Source: Streptomyces sp. ICBB 8177 (lineage in GTDB: Bacteria > Actinomycetota > Actinomycetes > Streptomycetales > Streptomycetaceae). From it: DNA of 64,000 nt. The stretch is taken from assembly GCF_003144095.1 (NCBI RefSeq), contig NZ_NSKH01000024.1, forward strand, positions 70,253 to 134,252, read 5' to 3'. A program made the translations under genes and the position numbers. The notes under the pieces are model-generated. The model searched no databases, had not been told where the DNA came from, and saw nothing but the letters and a program-made list of their open reading frames with translations. This document shows positions 33,039-42,612 of the stretch, one piece after another (position 1 is the first letter of the stretch; every line of letters begins with the position of its first letter).

Positions 33039-33545
33039 ATGACGGTCTGCACGACCATCGACAGCCCACTGGGCGAACTGACGCTGGTGGGCGAGGAGTC
33101 CGCGACCACGCGCGGCGGCGTCGCCGTCGCCTCGCTCTCCTTCGCAGGCCGCGCCCTCGCCCCGCCCGCCCACGCGCGGCGCGACGCCGGGGCGCTGGCG
33201 GAGCCGGCGCGTCAGCTGGCCGAGTACTTCCGCGGCGAGCGCCGCGTCTTCGACCTGGAGTACGCGGTGACCGGCACCGCGTTCCGCCAGCGGGTGTGGC
33301 GGGCGCTGGAGGAGATCCCGTACGGCACCACGGTGACGTACGGCGAGATCGCCGAGCGGATCGGCGCGCCGCGTGCGGCGGTGCGGTCCGTGGGCGCCGC
33401 GTGCGGCGCCAACCCGCTGCTGGTGCTGCGCCCGTGCCACCGCGTGATCGGCGCCGGCGGAGCGCTCACCGGGTACGCGGCCGGGCTGGAGCGCAAGGAG
33501 TGGCTGCTCACGCACGAGGGCGCGCTCCAGCCGGTCCTGGCCTGA
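33039..33545 (+). CDS. ogt: Methylated-DNA--protein-cysteine methyltransferase
   Basis: A 168-aa suicide repair protein that transfers methyl groups from O6-methylguanine to its own cysteine. The active site RPCHRVIG has Cys133. The helix-turn-helix region before it, FRQRVWRALEEIPYGTTVTYGEIA, and the C-terminal YAAGLERKEWLL loop are complete. A GAAGAGGG-type ribosome site lies before ATG. The N-terminal 70 residues are Ala/Arg-rich and less conserved, as in other family members. Confidence 0.93.
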   Translation: MTVCTTIDSPLGELTLVGEESATTRGGVAVASLSFAGRALAPPAHARRDAGALAEPARQLAEYFRGERRVFDLEYAVTGTAFRQRVWRALEEIPYGTTVTYGEIAERIGAPRAAVRSVGAACGANPLLVLRPCHRVIGAGGALTGYAAGLERKEWLLTHEGALQPVLA

Positions 33546-33587
33546 CCGAACGCGCGCCCGCCGCCTGAACGGGCCGGATCAGCCGGA

Positions 33588-35210
33588 TCAGGCCGGTTCG
33601 GCCGGCGCCGAGCCGGCGAGGTGCCGTACGCCGGAGCGCACCGCCCACCAGAAGACGGCGATCGCGACGACGGCGACGGTCAGGGAGTCGTACGGGGCGG
33701 GAAGGCGGTCGGAGCCCTTGAAGCTGCCCAGCCAGGACAGCAGGGTGAGCACCGCGAGGTAGGCCACCAGCCAGGCGCCGTCGCGCAGTTCGTCGCCGAG
33801 GGATCGCGCGCCGGTCGCCGGGTCGCGGCGCAGCAGCAGGAAGAGCGGCAGCCCGGCGAGCACCAGGGGCAGCGCGAGCCGCAGGTCGTGCCAGCCGGAC
33901 CAGTAGACGAACTCGCTCGCGATCACGAAGCTCACCGGCGCGATCCAGCGCAGGCCCGGCACCCAGCCGGTCGTGCGGGCGCCGGGCGCGGCGCGGAAGA
34001 CGCCGGCGGCCACGGCGGAGGCGCCGTAGATCAGCAGGTACATGTCGCCCATGACGCTGACGATGTTCTGCCAGCCGCCGAACGGCAGGAGGAACACCAC
34101 GATGACGGCGAGGTTGAGGGCGAGCGCGCGGTGCGGGATGCCGCGGTGCGGGTCCACCCGCATCACGGGACGCGGCAGCAGCCCGTTCTTGGCCAGCGCG
34201 TAGGTGTGCCGGGCGTCGATGGCCACGCCCACGTAGGCGGACCCGCCCGGGGACAGGACGGCGTCGGCGTACAGCAGGCTGGAGAGCCACTGGAGGTTGA
34301 GCAGCAGCGCGAGCTGGCCGAAGGGCGAGTCGAAGTCGACGCCCTTCCAGCCGTGCCCGAGCAGCGAGTCGGGGACGGTGAACAGGAAGGCCAGTTGCAG
34401 CGCCAGGTACATCAGCACCGCCAGGACGATGCCGGCCAGCACCGAGGCGGGCACGGTGCGGCGCGGGTTGCGGGCCTCGCCGGAGAAGTCCAGTGGCGCC
34501 TGGAACCCGTTGACGGAGTAGACGATGCCGCCGCCGGCCAGGGCGCTCAGGCAGGCGGCGTAGCCGTAGGGCGCGAAGCCGCCGTGCGCGGTGAGCCGTC
34601 CGGAGTGGAATCCGGAGGCGAACAGCGCGACGACGGTGACGAGCGGCACCACGATCTTGAAGACCGACACGACGTTGTTGAGCCGGGCGAAGACGCGCAC
34701 CGCGAACCAGTTGAGACCGGTCAGCACGATGCTGAGGCCGAGCGCGACACCGAGGCCGGCGGCGGTCAGGGTATGGCCGTCGTAGACCCAGGGCAGGTAG
34801 TGCGCCGCGTACTGCATGATCGCGCTGATCTCCGCCGCGGTGCCGCCCACGGACAGCAGCACCGACCAGCCGATCATCGTGCCGACGAGCCGTCCGCTGG
34901 CGTACAGCGGCCAGCGCGCGGTGCCGCCGCCCTCCGGCCGGGACGCGCCGAGTTCGACCATGACGAGTGCCACCAGCGCGCACAGCACACCCGCGCCGAT
35001 CCACGACAACAGCGCGGCCGGGCCCGCGGTCTGCGCCGCGTACAGGGCGGCGAACAGCCAGCCGGAGCCGACGATGTTGGAGAAGCCGATGGCCGTCAGG
35101 CCCCAGAACCCCAGGTCGTGGCGGAGCCTGCGCTCCTCGGTGTGGACGGCCGCCTGTCGGCCGGGTCGTGGCGACGCGGCGGCGTCGCCCGGCGGTTGGC
35201 CCTCCGGCAC
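33588..35210 (-). CDS. APC-superfamily amino acid permease
   Basis: A 540-aa membrane transporter with about 12-14 helices between residues 28 and 530. The substrate/sodium-type unwound helix motif GFSNIVGSGWLFA is in TM1. Further features are VYSVNGFQAPLDFSGEARNP (TM6 region) and YVGVAIDARHTYALAKNGLLP, all typical of APC permeases. The charged N-terminus (PGRQAAVHTEERRLRHDLG) is cytosolic. The start was set at GTG 35210, with GAGGAG 7 nt upstream; an ATG 53 codons earlier lacks support. Imports an amino acid or polyamine; substrate unknown. Confidence 0.85.
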   Translation of the reverse strand: MPEGQPPGDAAASPRPGRQAAVHTEERRLRHDLGFWGLTAIGFSNIVGSGWLFAALYAAQTAGPAALLSWIGAGVLCALVALVMVELGASRPEGGGTARWPLYASGRLVGTMIGWSVLLSVGGTAAEISAIMQYAAHYLPWVYDGHTLTAAGLGVALGLSIVLTGLNWFAVRVFARLNNVVSVFKIVVPLVTVVALFASGFHSGRLTAHGGFAPYGYAACLSALAGGGIVYSVNGFQAPLDFSGEARNPRRTVPASVLAGIVLAVLMYLALQLAFLFTVPDSLLGHGWKGVDFDSPFGQLALLLNLQWLSSLLYADAVLSPGGSAYVGVAIDARHTYALAKNGLLPRPVMRVDPHRGIPHRALALNLAVIVVFLLPFGGWQNIVSVMGDMYLLIYGASAVAAGVFRAAPGARTTGWVPGLRWIAPVSFVIASEFVYWSGWHDLRLALPLVLAGLPLFLLLRRDPATGARSLGDELRDGAWLVAYLAVLTLLSWLGSFKGSDRLPAPYDSLTVAVVAIAVFWWAVRSGVRHLAGSAPAEPA

Positions 35211-35456
35211 GCTGCGGCTCCTCGGTTCGGTGTGCGCGCTCCTGTGTCGGCACCAGCCTGCCACCGTGGCGCCCCGCGAGCCGGTCACCACGGCTCGCGG
35301 CGGGTGCCGTGTGTGGCGTCCGTCCGCTCCGACGGGGGTCGGCCTCGGCTCGTACGACGGAATGCCCATCAGCCCACGGACGTGGGTCGCGAGCGTGCCG
35401 GATGCGGTCGGGCGTTCGGTGGGTGTCCGGTGCGGCGCCGGGTTAACGGTGGCAGG

Positions 35457-36392
35457 TCAGGCCTGGAGCGAGGCGCGGTCGCCCATGACGATCACCGGAT
35501 GATCGGCCGGGTTCAGCGTCCTGAGCAGGTCGACCATGTGGGCGCTGGAGAGCGAGACGCAGCCGTGGGTGGGGCCGCCGTGGTCGACGTGCACCCACAG
35601 GCCCTGGCCGCGACTGGGCCCGAGCGGGGCGCGGGGGTCGAGCGGCGAGGAGCCGGGGACGCGGTTGTAGTCGATGGCGACGACGTAGTCGAAGGCGCCG
35701 GTCAGCGGCTCGCCCTCGAAGCCGGTCCCGCCCGCCTGGAACGCGCTGGAGTGGTCGTAGGGCAGCTTGGTGCCGGGATTGGCCTCCAGGCCGCCCGCCG
35801 CGGTGAGGGTGAACACGCCGACGGGGCTGCGCAGGTCGCCCTCGTGGTGGTCGGTGCCCCAGCCGCGCAGCGCGTTGTGCGCGGCCCAGGTGGCGCCGGG
35901 CTGCCAGCGTCCGGAGGCGTCGCGCTGCCACAGAACTACCGTGGACGAGGAGGAGTTGGCCGAGGCGCCGGTGACCACGAGCGCCTGGCGGGCGTCGGCG
36001 GGGATGCGGGCGCCGAACTTCGGCCCGACACCGGGCAGCAGCGCGGCGCGGCCTGCCGGTTCGATGTCGCGGGCGGTCTGCGGACGCGGGCGCTGCGGCG
36101 CTACGGCGGTCGCCTGGACGTGGGTGTGCGGCAGGCCGCGCAGCGCTGCGGTGCCCAGCACGCCGAGGCCGACGCAGGCGAAGGCCGCCACCCGCAGCCT
36201 GCGCCCGTTGCCGCCCCTGCGCGGCGCGCGGTGCCGGGCGCGGTGCGCCCCGGGCTGTCTCGGCGCGGGCACCGCCGCACCGGGCGGCGCCGCCGTGCCG
36301 GGATGGTCGTCCTCACCCCCGGCGGAGCCGGACGGCGACTGCGAATCGTCCGCGGACAGCGGTTCGCCGACGACAGCGGCTGGTCGGGGCAC
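35457..36392 (-). CDS. L,D-transpeptidase-like (YkuD) exported protein
   Basis: A 311-aa protein. A long hydrophilic N-terminus (about 1-65) precedes one hydrophobic segment (VAAFACVGLGVLGTAAL, about 67-83). The extracytoplasmic YkuD domain follows, with RSPVGVFTLTAAGG, YVVAIDYNRVP and catalytic HGGPTHGCVSL (Cys278). Such enzymes form 3-3 cross-links in peptidoglycan or attach proteins. The start is GTG 36392 with AAGGAGGA a few nt upstream. A 246-bp gap without a gene separates it from the permease downstream. Confidence 0.85.
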   Translation of the reverse strand: MPRPAAVVGEPLSADDSQSPSGSAGGEDDHPGTAAPPGAAVPAPRQPGAHRARHRAPRRGGNGRRLRVAAFACVGLGVLGTAALRGLPHTHVQATAVAPQRPRPQTARDIEPAGRAALLPGVGPKFGARIPADARQALVVTGASANSSSSTVVLWQRDASGRWQPGATWAAHNALRGWGTDHHEGDLRSPVGVFTLTAAGGLEANPGTKLPYDHSSAFQAGGTGFEGEPLTGAFDYVVAIDYNRVPGSSPLDPRAPLGPSRGQGLWVHVDHGGPTHGCVSLSSAHMVDLLRTLNPADHPVIVMGDRASLQA

Positions 36393-36444
36393 GTCTCCTC
36401 CTTGGCGGTCCGGGTCGGTCCAACACCATAGACGTGCGGACTCG

Positions 36445-37968
36445 TCAGCTCCGAACCGCGTCCCGGCTGATGCCGTTTGACGAGGGTTCGCGTGAGGCGC
36501 CCGTTACACCCGCAAGTGACCGTTCCGCCCATATGGTCTTACCGCCAGAGCCGTAGCGGGTTCCCCAGCGGTCGGTGAGGCAGCCGACCAGGTGCAGTCC
36601 GCGACCGCCCTCGTCCATCAGCCGGGGGTGCCGCAGGTGCGGGGAGGTGCTGCTGGCGTCGGAGACCTCGCAGATCAGCGCGTGGTCGTAGATGAGGCGC
36701 AGCCGTACCGGGCCGCCGCCGTAGCGCACGGCGTTGGTGACCAGTTCGCTGACGACGAGTTCGGTGGGGAAGAGGGCGTCCGCCAGGTGCCAGCTGTCCA
36801 ACTGCCGCACGGTGAGCGCCCGGGCGCGGCGTGGGGCCTCGGGCGTGGCGGGGAACTCCCAGCAGGCGACCCTGCGCGGGTCGACCACGCGGGTGCGGGC
36901 CAGCAGCAACGCGATGTCGTCGCGGGCGCGGTCCTCGGCCTCGCAGGACGGCAGCGCGGCCAGCACGCCGTCGCACAGGCTCGCCAGCGGCAGGTCGGTG
37001 CGCCGCAGCACCCGGGCCATCGCCTCCTGCGCCGCCTCGGGACCGCCGGCGCGCAACGCGAGCAGGCCGTCGGTGTAGAGCGCGAGGAGCGTGCCCTCGG
37101 GCAGCGTCAGTTCGGCGCACTCGAAGCCCGTGCCGCCCAGCCCCAGCGGGGGGTTGTCGGGCAGGCGGGGGAAGTCGGCGCGGCCGCCGGGGCGGACGAC
37201 CGCGGGGGCAGGGTGACCCGCGCGGGCGATGGTGCAGCGGCGGGAGATGGGGTCGTAGACGACGTACAGGCAGCTGGCGCCGATGACGCGGTCCGCCTCT
37301 TCGTCGGCCAGCCGGACCACCAAGTCGTCCAGTCTGGCCAGCAGTTCGTCGGGGGCCAGGTCGAGGTCGGCGAGGGTGTGCACGGCGGTGCGCAGCCTGC
37401 CCATCGTCGCGGCGGCGTGCACCCCGTGTCCGGCGACGTCGCCGACGACCAGGGCGACCCGGGCGCCGGACAGCGGGACGACGTCGAACCAGTCGCCGCC
37501 GACGCCCGCGTCGCCGTCGGCGGGCAGGTAGCGGTGGTGCACCTCGACGGCGCTGGTGGACTTGACGTCGTGCGGCAGCAGGCCGCGTTGCAGGGTGAGC
37601 GCCACCGCCCGGCTCTCCGTCAACTCCTGTTCCCGCAGCCGGGCGCGGCTGATCAGCACGCCGATGAGGGCCGCGGCGGCGACGATGCCGAGTTTGACCA
37701 GCCACACCGCGGTGCCGCCCGCGGGCACCCGGTAGTGGGTGAGGGCGAAGAAGGCGACACAGGCCCCGCCGACCACCGTGGTGGTGCCGACGTTGTGCAC
37801 CGCCGCCGACAGCAACGGGACGACGGCGAGCAGCAGGCCGTAGTGACTGTGCGGGTTGGACCCGAAGACCACGAGCACGCAGCCCGCCAGGACCGCGAAC
37901 GGCGAGATCCACAGGAGGTTCACGCGCCAGTCCCATGCGGCCCCCGACGCGCGCGAAGCGGCGGCCAT
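36445..37968 (-). CDS. Membrane SpoIIE phosphatase with C-terminal HATPase (RsbU/RsbW-like)
   Basis: A 507-aa protein. The N-terminus has about four TM helices (residues 15-120: LLWISPFAVLAGCVLVVFG, GLLLAVVPLL and so on). A SpoIIE/PP2C domain (about 150-355) shows LQRGLLPHD, GGDWFDVVPL, VVGDVAGHG, TDGLLALR and RDDIALLLART. A C-terminal RsbW-like ATPase (about 380-490) shows VVSELVTNAVRYGGG (N box) and DEGGRGLHLV (G box). Having both phosphatase and anti-sigma kinase domains is common in streptomycetes and links a membrane signal to partner switching. The start is ATG 37968, with AAGAGGAGG 7 nt upstream. Confidence 0.9.
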   Translation of the reverse strand: MAAASRASGAAWDWRVNLLWISPFAVLAGCVLVVFGSNPHSHYGLLLAVVPLLSAAVHNVGTTTVVGGACVAFFALTHYRVPAGGTAVWLVKLGIVAAAALIGVLISRARLREQELTESRAVALTLQRGLLPHDVKSTSAVEVHHRYLPADGDAGVGGDWFDVVPLSGARVALVVGDVAGHGVHAAATMGRLRTAVHTLADLDLAPDELLARLDDLVVRLADEEADRVIGASCLYVVYDPISRRCTIARAGHPAPAVVRPGGRADFPRLPDNPPLGLGGTGFECAELTLPEGTLLALYTDGLLALRAGGPEAAQEAMARVLRRTDLPLASLCDGVLAALPSCEAEDRARDDIALLLARTRVVDPRRVACWEFPATPEAPRRARALTVRQLDSWHLADALFPTELVVSELVTNAVRYGGGPVRLRLIYDHALICEVSDASSTSPHLRHPRLMDEGGRGLHLVGCLTDRWGTRYGSGGKTIWAERSLAGVTGASREPSSNGISRDAVRS

Positions 37969-38097
37969 CTCAAGACCTCCTCTTGCTGTCATCTTACGCC
38001 GCATATGAGTACGAAACGGCACGTATCCTCATCCGTGACAGACGTCGTCCGGGACCCGCGCGGTTCCCGGCGGAAGCGGCGGCGGAAGGGGAGCGGC

Positions 38098-38754
38098 ATG
38101 CGCTACCGGGACCGGGCGCAGGCGGGACGCGAGCTGGCGGAGCGGCTGCGTCAGGTGCGCGAGCGCGGCGGGCTGCCCGGTGAGGCGGTCGTGCTGGCCC
38201 TGCCGCGCGGCGGGGTCCCGGTGGCCGCCGAGGTCGCCCGGGCGCTGGACGCCCCGCTGGACGTGCTGATCGTCCGCAAGATCGGTGCCCCGCAGCACGA
38301 GGAGTACGCGATCGGCGCGATCGCGGGCGACGACCCGCCGTACGTCGACGAGGCCGCGGTGGCGGCGCTGCGCCTGGATCCGCGGGAGCTGGACGCACGC
38401 GTCGCTGCGGAGCGGGCCGAGGCGCGGCGGCGCGAGGAGTGCTACCGGCGCGGTCGCCCGGCACCGGACCTCACCGGCCGCTCGGTGGTCGTGGTCGACG
38501 ACGGTCTGGCCACCGGCGCGACGGCCCGGGTGGCGGTGCGCCACGTGCGGGGCGCCCGGCCGCGGCGGCTGGTGCTCGCCGTCCCGGTGGGCGACGCGGG
38601 AGCGGTCGACGCGCTGGCCGAGGAGGCCGACGAGGTGGTGTGCGGCTGCCGGCCTCCGCGGTTCACGGCGGTCGGCGAGTGGTACGAGGACTTCCGGCAG
38701 CTCACCGACGCCGAGGTGCTGGACGTCCTGGGCGGCCGTCCGCCCGGCGGCTGA
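38098..38754 (+). CDS. Phosphoribosyltransferase family protein
   Basis: A 218-aa type I PRTase. The PRPP-binding motif VVVVDDGLATGATA is at residues 130-143. Earlier ALPRGGVPVAAEVARAL and the DVLIVRKIGAPQHEEYAIGAI region are typical of the bacterial PRTase group often annotated with dienelactone hydrolase or universal-stress neighbours. The base-specificity loop does not identify a nucleobase. GGAAGGGGA lies before ATG. It is divergent from the membrane SpoIIE gene; the 129-bp gap carries both promoters. Confidence 0.85.
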   Translation: MRYRDRAQAGRELAERLRQVRERGGLPGEAVVLALPRGGVPVAAEVARALDAPLDVLIVRKIGAPQHEEYAIGAIAGDDPPYVDEAAVAALRLDPRELDARVAAERAEARRREECYRRGRPAPDLTGRSVVVVDDGLATGATARVAVRHVRGARPRRLVLAVPVGDAGAVDALAEEADEVVCGCRPPRFTAVGEWYEDFRQLTDAEVLDVLGGRPPGG

Positions 38755-38822
38755 GGCCCGGCACGCACCGGACGGCGGCGGTCGTGTGGCCGGGCGGAGC
38801 CCCTCGGGCCGAGACTGGACCC

Positions 38823-40562
38823 ATGGCCCGGCCCAACGACGAGGTGGCGGCGGTCCTGCAGGAGTACGCCGACCTGCTCGCCATCACCGGCGGCGACGCC
38901 TTCAAGTCCCGTGCCTACGAGAAGGCGGCTCGGGCGCTCGCCGGCCACCCGGCGGACGTCTCGCGGATGGACGTCAAGGCGCTGCGGGCGGTCCCCAACG
39001 TCGGCGCGTCGATCGCCGAGAAGGTGGTCGCGTACTTCCGCGACGGTTCCGTCCCGGAGCTGGACAAGGCGAGGAGGAGCGTGCCTGCCGGGGTGCGCGA
39101 ACTGGTCGCGATCCCGGCGCTGGGCCCGAAGAAGGCCATGACGCTCTACCAGGACCTCGGCATCTCCTCGGTGGACGAGCTGGCCGAGGCGATCCGGTCG
39201 GAGCGGTTGCGCGGCCTGAAGGGCTTCGGGCCGAAGACCGAGGAGAACCTCCTGCACGGGATCGCGCTGCTGCGCCAGTCGGGGCAGCGCGTCCCGCTGG
39301 GAACGGCGATGGCGGTCGCGGAGGAGGTGGTGGCCGCGCTCACCGCGGTGCCGGGATGCGAGCGGTGCGCGTACGCGGGGTCGCTGCGCAGGATGCGCGA
39401 GACGATCGGCGACGTGGACGTGCTGGTCGCGGCCGAGGACTCCGGGCCGTTGATGGAGGCGTTCACCGCCCTGCCGTTCGTCACCGAGATCGTGGCGCAC
39501 GGCGCCAAGAAGACCTCCGTGCGCACCACCGAGGGGCTCCAGATCGACCTGCGCGTGCTGCCCGCGGACGCCTGGGGCGCCGGAATGGTGTACTTCACCG
39601 GCTCCAAGGCGCACAACGTCCACGTCCGGCAGATCGCCGTGCGGCACGGCCTGAAGCTGTCGGAGTACGGCCTGTTCGACACCGAGTCCGGGGAGCGGGT
39701 CGCTTCCGCGACCGAGGAGGAGGTCTACGCGCGGCTGGGCCTGCCGTGGATCGCCCCGACGCTGCGCGAGGACCGTGGTGAGGTGGCCGCCGGGCTCGCG
39801 GGCGAGCTGCCCGACGTGGTGACGCGGAAGGACCTGCGCGGCGACCTGCACACCCACACCGATCTCACCGACGGCGTGGCCACGCTGGAGGAGATGGTCG
39901 TCGCCGCGTCCCGGCTCGGCTACGCCTACTACGCGGTCACCGATCACGCGCCGGACCTGTTCATGCAGCGGATGACCGACGCCAAGATGCTGGCGCAGCG
40001 GGAACGGGTGCGGGAGCTGGACGGCCGCCACCGGCGGATGCGGCTGCTGCACGGCACCGAGCTGAACATCGGGCCGGACGGCGCGGTCGACTGGCCGCCG
40101 GAGTTCCTGGCCGGATTCGACCTGTGCGTGGCGTCGGTGCACTCGCACTTCACCCTCTCGCGCGACGCGCAGACCCGGCGCCTGCTGCGGGCCTGCGAGA
40201 ACCCGTACGTCAACGTCATCGGCCATCCGACCGCCCGCCGTCTCGGCAGGCGCTCCGGCATCGACGCCGACCTGGACGCGGTGTTCGCCGCCTGCGCCCG
40301 CACCGGCACCGCACTGGAGGTCAACGGCCAGCCGGAACGCCTGGACCTCGGCGACGAGGAGATCCTGCGGGCCAGGCAGCACGGGGTGAAGTTCGCCGTG
40401 GACAGCGACGCCCACTCCACGCCCGGGCTGGACTACGTCCGCTACGGCGTCGGCACCGCCCAGCGCGGATGGCTCACCGCCGACGACGTGATCAACACCT
40501 GGCCGCTGCGCAGGCTCAGGCGCTTCCTGCGCAAGGAGGGCCGCGAGGAGACCGCGCGCTAG
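38823..40562 (+). CDS. polX: DNA polymerase/3'-5' exonuclease PolX
   Basis: A 579-aa bacterial X-family polymerase. HhH region (about 1-150: FKSRAYEKAARALAG, ALGPKKAMTLYQDLG and GFGPKTEENLL). Nucleotidyltransferase core: AGSLRRMRETIGDVDVLVAA with the paired aspartates, then GLQIDLRVL. PHP exonuclease domain (about 335-575): DLHTHTDLTDG, TDHAPD, GTELNIG, ASVHSHF, GHPTARRLG and VDSDAHS. It fills gaps in repair and proofreads. There is no ribosome site. It ends in CTAG shared with the convergent GH15 gene, so the two coding regions overlap by 4 nt. Confidence 0.93.
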   Translation: MARPNDEVAAVLQEYADLLAITGGDAFKSRAYEKAARALAGHPADVSRMDVKALRAVPNVGASIAEKVVAYFRDGSVPELDKARRSVPAGVRELVAIPALGPKKAMTLYQDLGISSVDELAEAIRSERLRGLKGFGPKTEENLLHGIALLRQSGQRVPLGTAMAVAEEVVAALTAVPGCERCAYAGSLRRMRETIGDVDVLVAAEDSGPLMEAFTALPFVTEIVAHGAKKTSVRTTEGLQIDLRVLPADAWGAGMVYFTGSKAHNVHVRQIAVRHGLKLSEYGLFDTESGERVASATEEEVYARLGLPWIAPTLREDRGEVAAGLAGELPDVVTRKDLRGDLHTHTDLTDGVATLEEMVVAASRLGYAYYAVTDHAPDLFMQRMTDAKMLAQRERVRELDGRHRRMRLLHGTELNIGPDGAVDWPPEFLAGFDLCVASVHSHFTLSRDAQTRRLLRACENPYVNVIGHPTARRLGRRSGIDADLDAVFAACARTGTALEVNGQPERLDLGDEEILRARQHGVKFAVDSDAHSTPGLDYVRYGVGTAQRGWLTADDVINTWPLRRLRRFLRKEGREETAR

Positions 40563-42388
40563 GCGGCGGGAGCCGGACCGGTCGGCGGGGAGGTCGAGGC
40601 GAGGGCGAGGGCCGGCTCGGTCAGCGTAAACGCGGTGTTGACCAAGGCGACGTGGGTGAAGGCCTGCGGGGTGTTGCCCAGTTGGCGGCCGGCGGCCGGA
40701 TCCCACTCCTCCGACAGCAGTCCCACGTCGTTGGCGGAGGCCAGCGCGCGTTCGAACAGCTCGTGCGCCTCGTCGCGCCGCCCGATCGCGGCCAGCGCGT
40801 CGGCGAGCCAGAAGGAGCAGGCCAGGAACGCGCCCTCGGCGCCGGGCAGCCCGTCGCAGGCGGTCCCGCCGGAGCGCGCGGGCGGATAGCGGCGCACGAA
40901 GCCGCCGTCGTCCAGCTCGTCGCGCACCGCCTCGACGGTGCGCACCACCCTGGGGTCGTCCGGCGGCAGGAAACCGGTCCTGACGACGAACAACGTGGCC
41001 GCGTCCAGCTCCCGGCCGCCGTAGTACGCGGTGAAGACGCCGCGCCGCGGGTCGTAGGCGCGGGCGCAGACGTCGGCGTGGATGGCGTCGCGCACCGCGC
41101 GCCAGCGGTCGGTGGGCGCGGGCAGTCCGGTGGTCTCGGCCATCCGCACCGCGCGGTCGGCGGCCACCCAGGCCAGCACCTTGGAGTGGGTCCAGTGCCT
41201 GCGTTCGCCACGCACCTCCCACAGGCCCTCGTCCGCGTCGGCCCAGTGCGCCTCCAGGTGGCGCATCAGGGTGCGCAGCAGTCCCCAGACCCGGCGTTCC
41301 ATCGGGACACCGGCGCGCAGCGCGAGGTAGAGGGTGTCGACGACCTCACCGTAGACGTCGAGCTGGAGCTGTCCCACGGCGGCGTTGCCCAGCCGCACCG
41401 GCGCGGAACCGCGGTGGCCGGGCAGCCAGTCGGCCACGGTCTCGGGCAGCCGCCGCTCACCGGCGACGCCGTAGACGCTCTGCAGGTCGCCGGGCTCGCC
41501 CGCGACCGCCCGTACCAGCCAGTGCCGCCAGGCCTCCGCCTCGTCGCGGAACCCACCGCGCAGCAGGGCGGACAGCGTCATGCTGGAGTCGCGCAGCCAG
41601 CAGAAGCGGTAGTCCCAGTTGCGCACCCCGCCGAGGGTCTCGGGCAGCGAGGTGGTGGCCGCGGCGACGATGCCGCCGGTGGGCGCGTAGGCGAGCGCCT
41701 TCAGGGTGATCAGCGAGCGCAGGACGGCGCCGCGCCACTCGCCCCGGTAGCGGCACCCCTCGGTCCAGCGGCGCCACTCCCTCAGGGTCTGCTCCAGTTC
41801 GCGGTCCGGGTCGACCCGGTGCACGGTACGCAGGTGGGAGGGCTGCCAGGTCAGGACGAACGGCACGCGGTCGCCCGCCCGTACGGTGAACTCAGAGCGG
41901 GTGGCGCCGTCGTGCCCGAAGGTGTGCACGCCGGCCGGCACCCGCAGCCAGGCCGAGTCGGGGCCGGCGGTGGCGACGCGGTGGTGCTCGGTGCGCCGCA
42001 CCCAGGGCGTCACGCGTCCATAGTTGAAGCGCGGGCGCAGGTCGCCGCGCATCCTCACGACGCCGCGCAGGCCTTCGACGATGCGCAGCAGTCGGGGCGC
42101 GCGGTCGCGGTGCGGCATGAAGTCGGTGACCCGCACGGCGCCGGTGGCGGTCTGCCAGAAAGTCTCCAGCACCAGGCTGTCGCCCCGGTAGGCGCGGCTC
42201 TCGCAGGTGTCCGCGCCGACCGGGGCGAGCCGCCAGCCGCCGTGCCGGTCGTCGCCCAGCAGGGCCGCGAAGCAGGCGGGCGAGTCGAACCTCGGCAGGC
42301 ACAGCCAGTCCACGCCGCCGTCCCGTCCGACCAGGGCGGCGGTCTGCAGGTCGCCGATCAGGGCGTAGTCCTCGATGCTTCCCGGCAT
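40559..42388 (-). CDS. GH15 family glycosidase (trehalase/glucoamylase-like), cytosolic
   Basis: A 609-aa protein without signal peptide. The start IEDYALIGDLQTAALVGRDG and WLCLPRFDSPACFAALL are typical of the trehalase-like N-terminal domain. The (alpha/alpha)6 catalytic part has the NWDYRFCWLRDSSMTL signature (about 260-275), and the GLLSEEWDP block near the end with the general base Glu. Actinobacterial members hydrolyse trehalose or maltooligosaccharides. A GGAG ribosome site precedes the ATG. The 3' end overlaps the convergent polX stop by 4 nt. Confidence 0.85.
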   Translation of the reverse strand: MPGSIEDYALIGDLQTAALVGRDGGVDWLCLPRFDSPACFAALLGDDRHGGWRLAPVGADTCESRAYRGDSLVLETFWQTATGAVRVTDFMPHRDRAPRLLRIVEGLRGVVRMRGDLRPRFNYGRVTPWVRRTEHHRVATAGPDSAWLRVPAGVHTFGHDGATRSEFTVRAGDRVPFVLTWQPSHLRTVHRVDPDRELEQTLREWRRWTEGCRYRGEWRGAVLRSLITLKALAYAPTGGIVAAATTSLPETLGGVRNWDYRFCWLRDSSMTLSALLRGGFRDEAEAWRHWLVRAVAGEPGDLQSVYGVAGERRLPETVADWLPGHRGSAPVRLGNAAVGQLQLDVYGEVVDTLYLALRAGVPMERRVWGLLRTLMRHLEAHWADADEGLWEVRGERRHWTHSKVLAWVAADRAVRMAETTGLPAPTDRWRAVRDAIHADVCARAYDPRRGVFTAYYGGRELDAATLFVVRTGFLPPDDPRVVRTVEAVRDELDDGGFVRRYPPARSGGTACDGLPGAEGAFLACSFWLADALAAIGRRDEAHELFERALASANDVGLLSEEWDPAAGRQLGNTPQAFTHVALVNTAFTLTEPALALASTSPPTGPAPAA

Positions 42389-42612
42389 GCCGGCTCCGTC
42401 CGGTGCGGTGCGGCTTCGCCGTGCTCCATTCTCCCGCCGGGGCTCCCGGGTTCGCGAGCGGTCCCCGGCGCGATCAGGGCGGTACCCGGGCGGTGCCCCC
42501 GGTCGCGGCGGACCAGCGCCGCGCCCGTGCCCGTCCGGTTGCGGCGGGTGGGTGACGGGGGCAGGCTTTCTGTGGCCGAAGGTGGACCTGTCGGCCGAAA
42601 AGGGGTGCTCGT

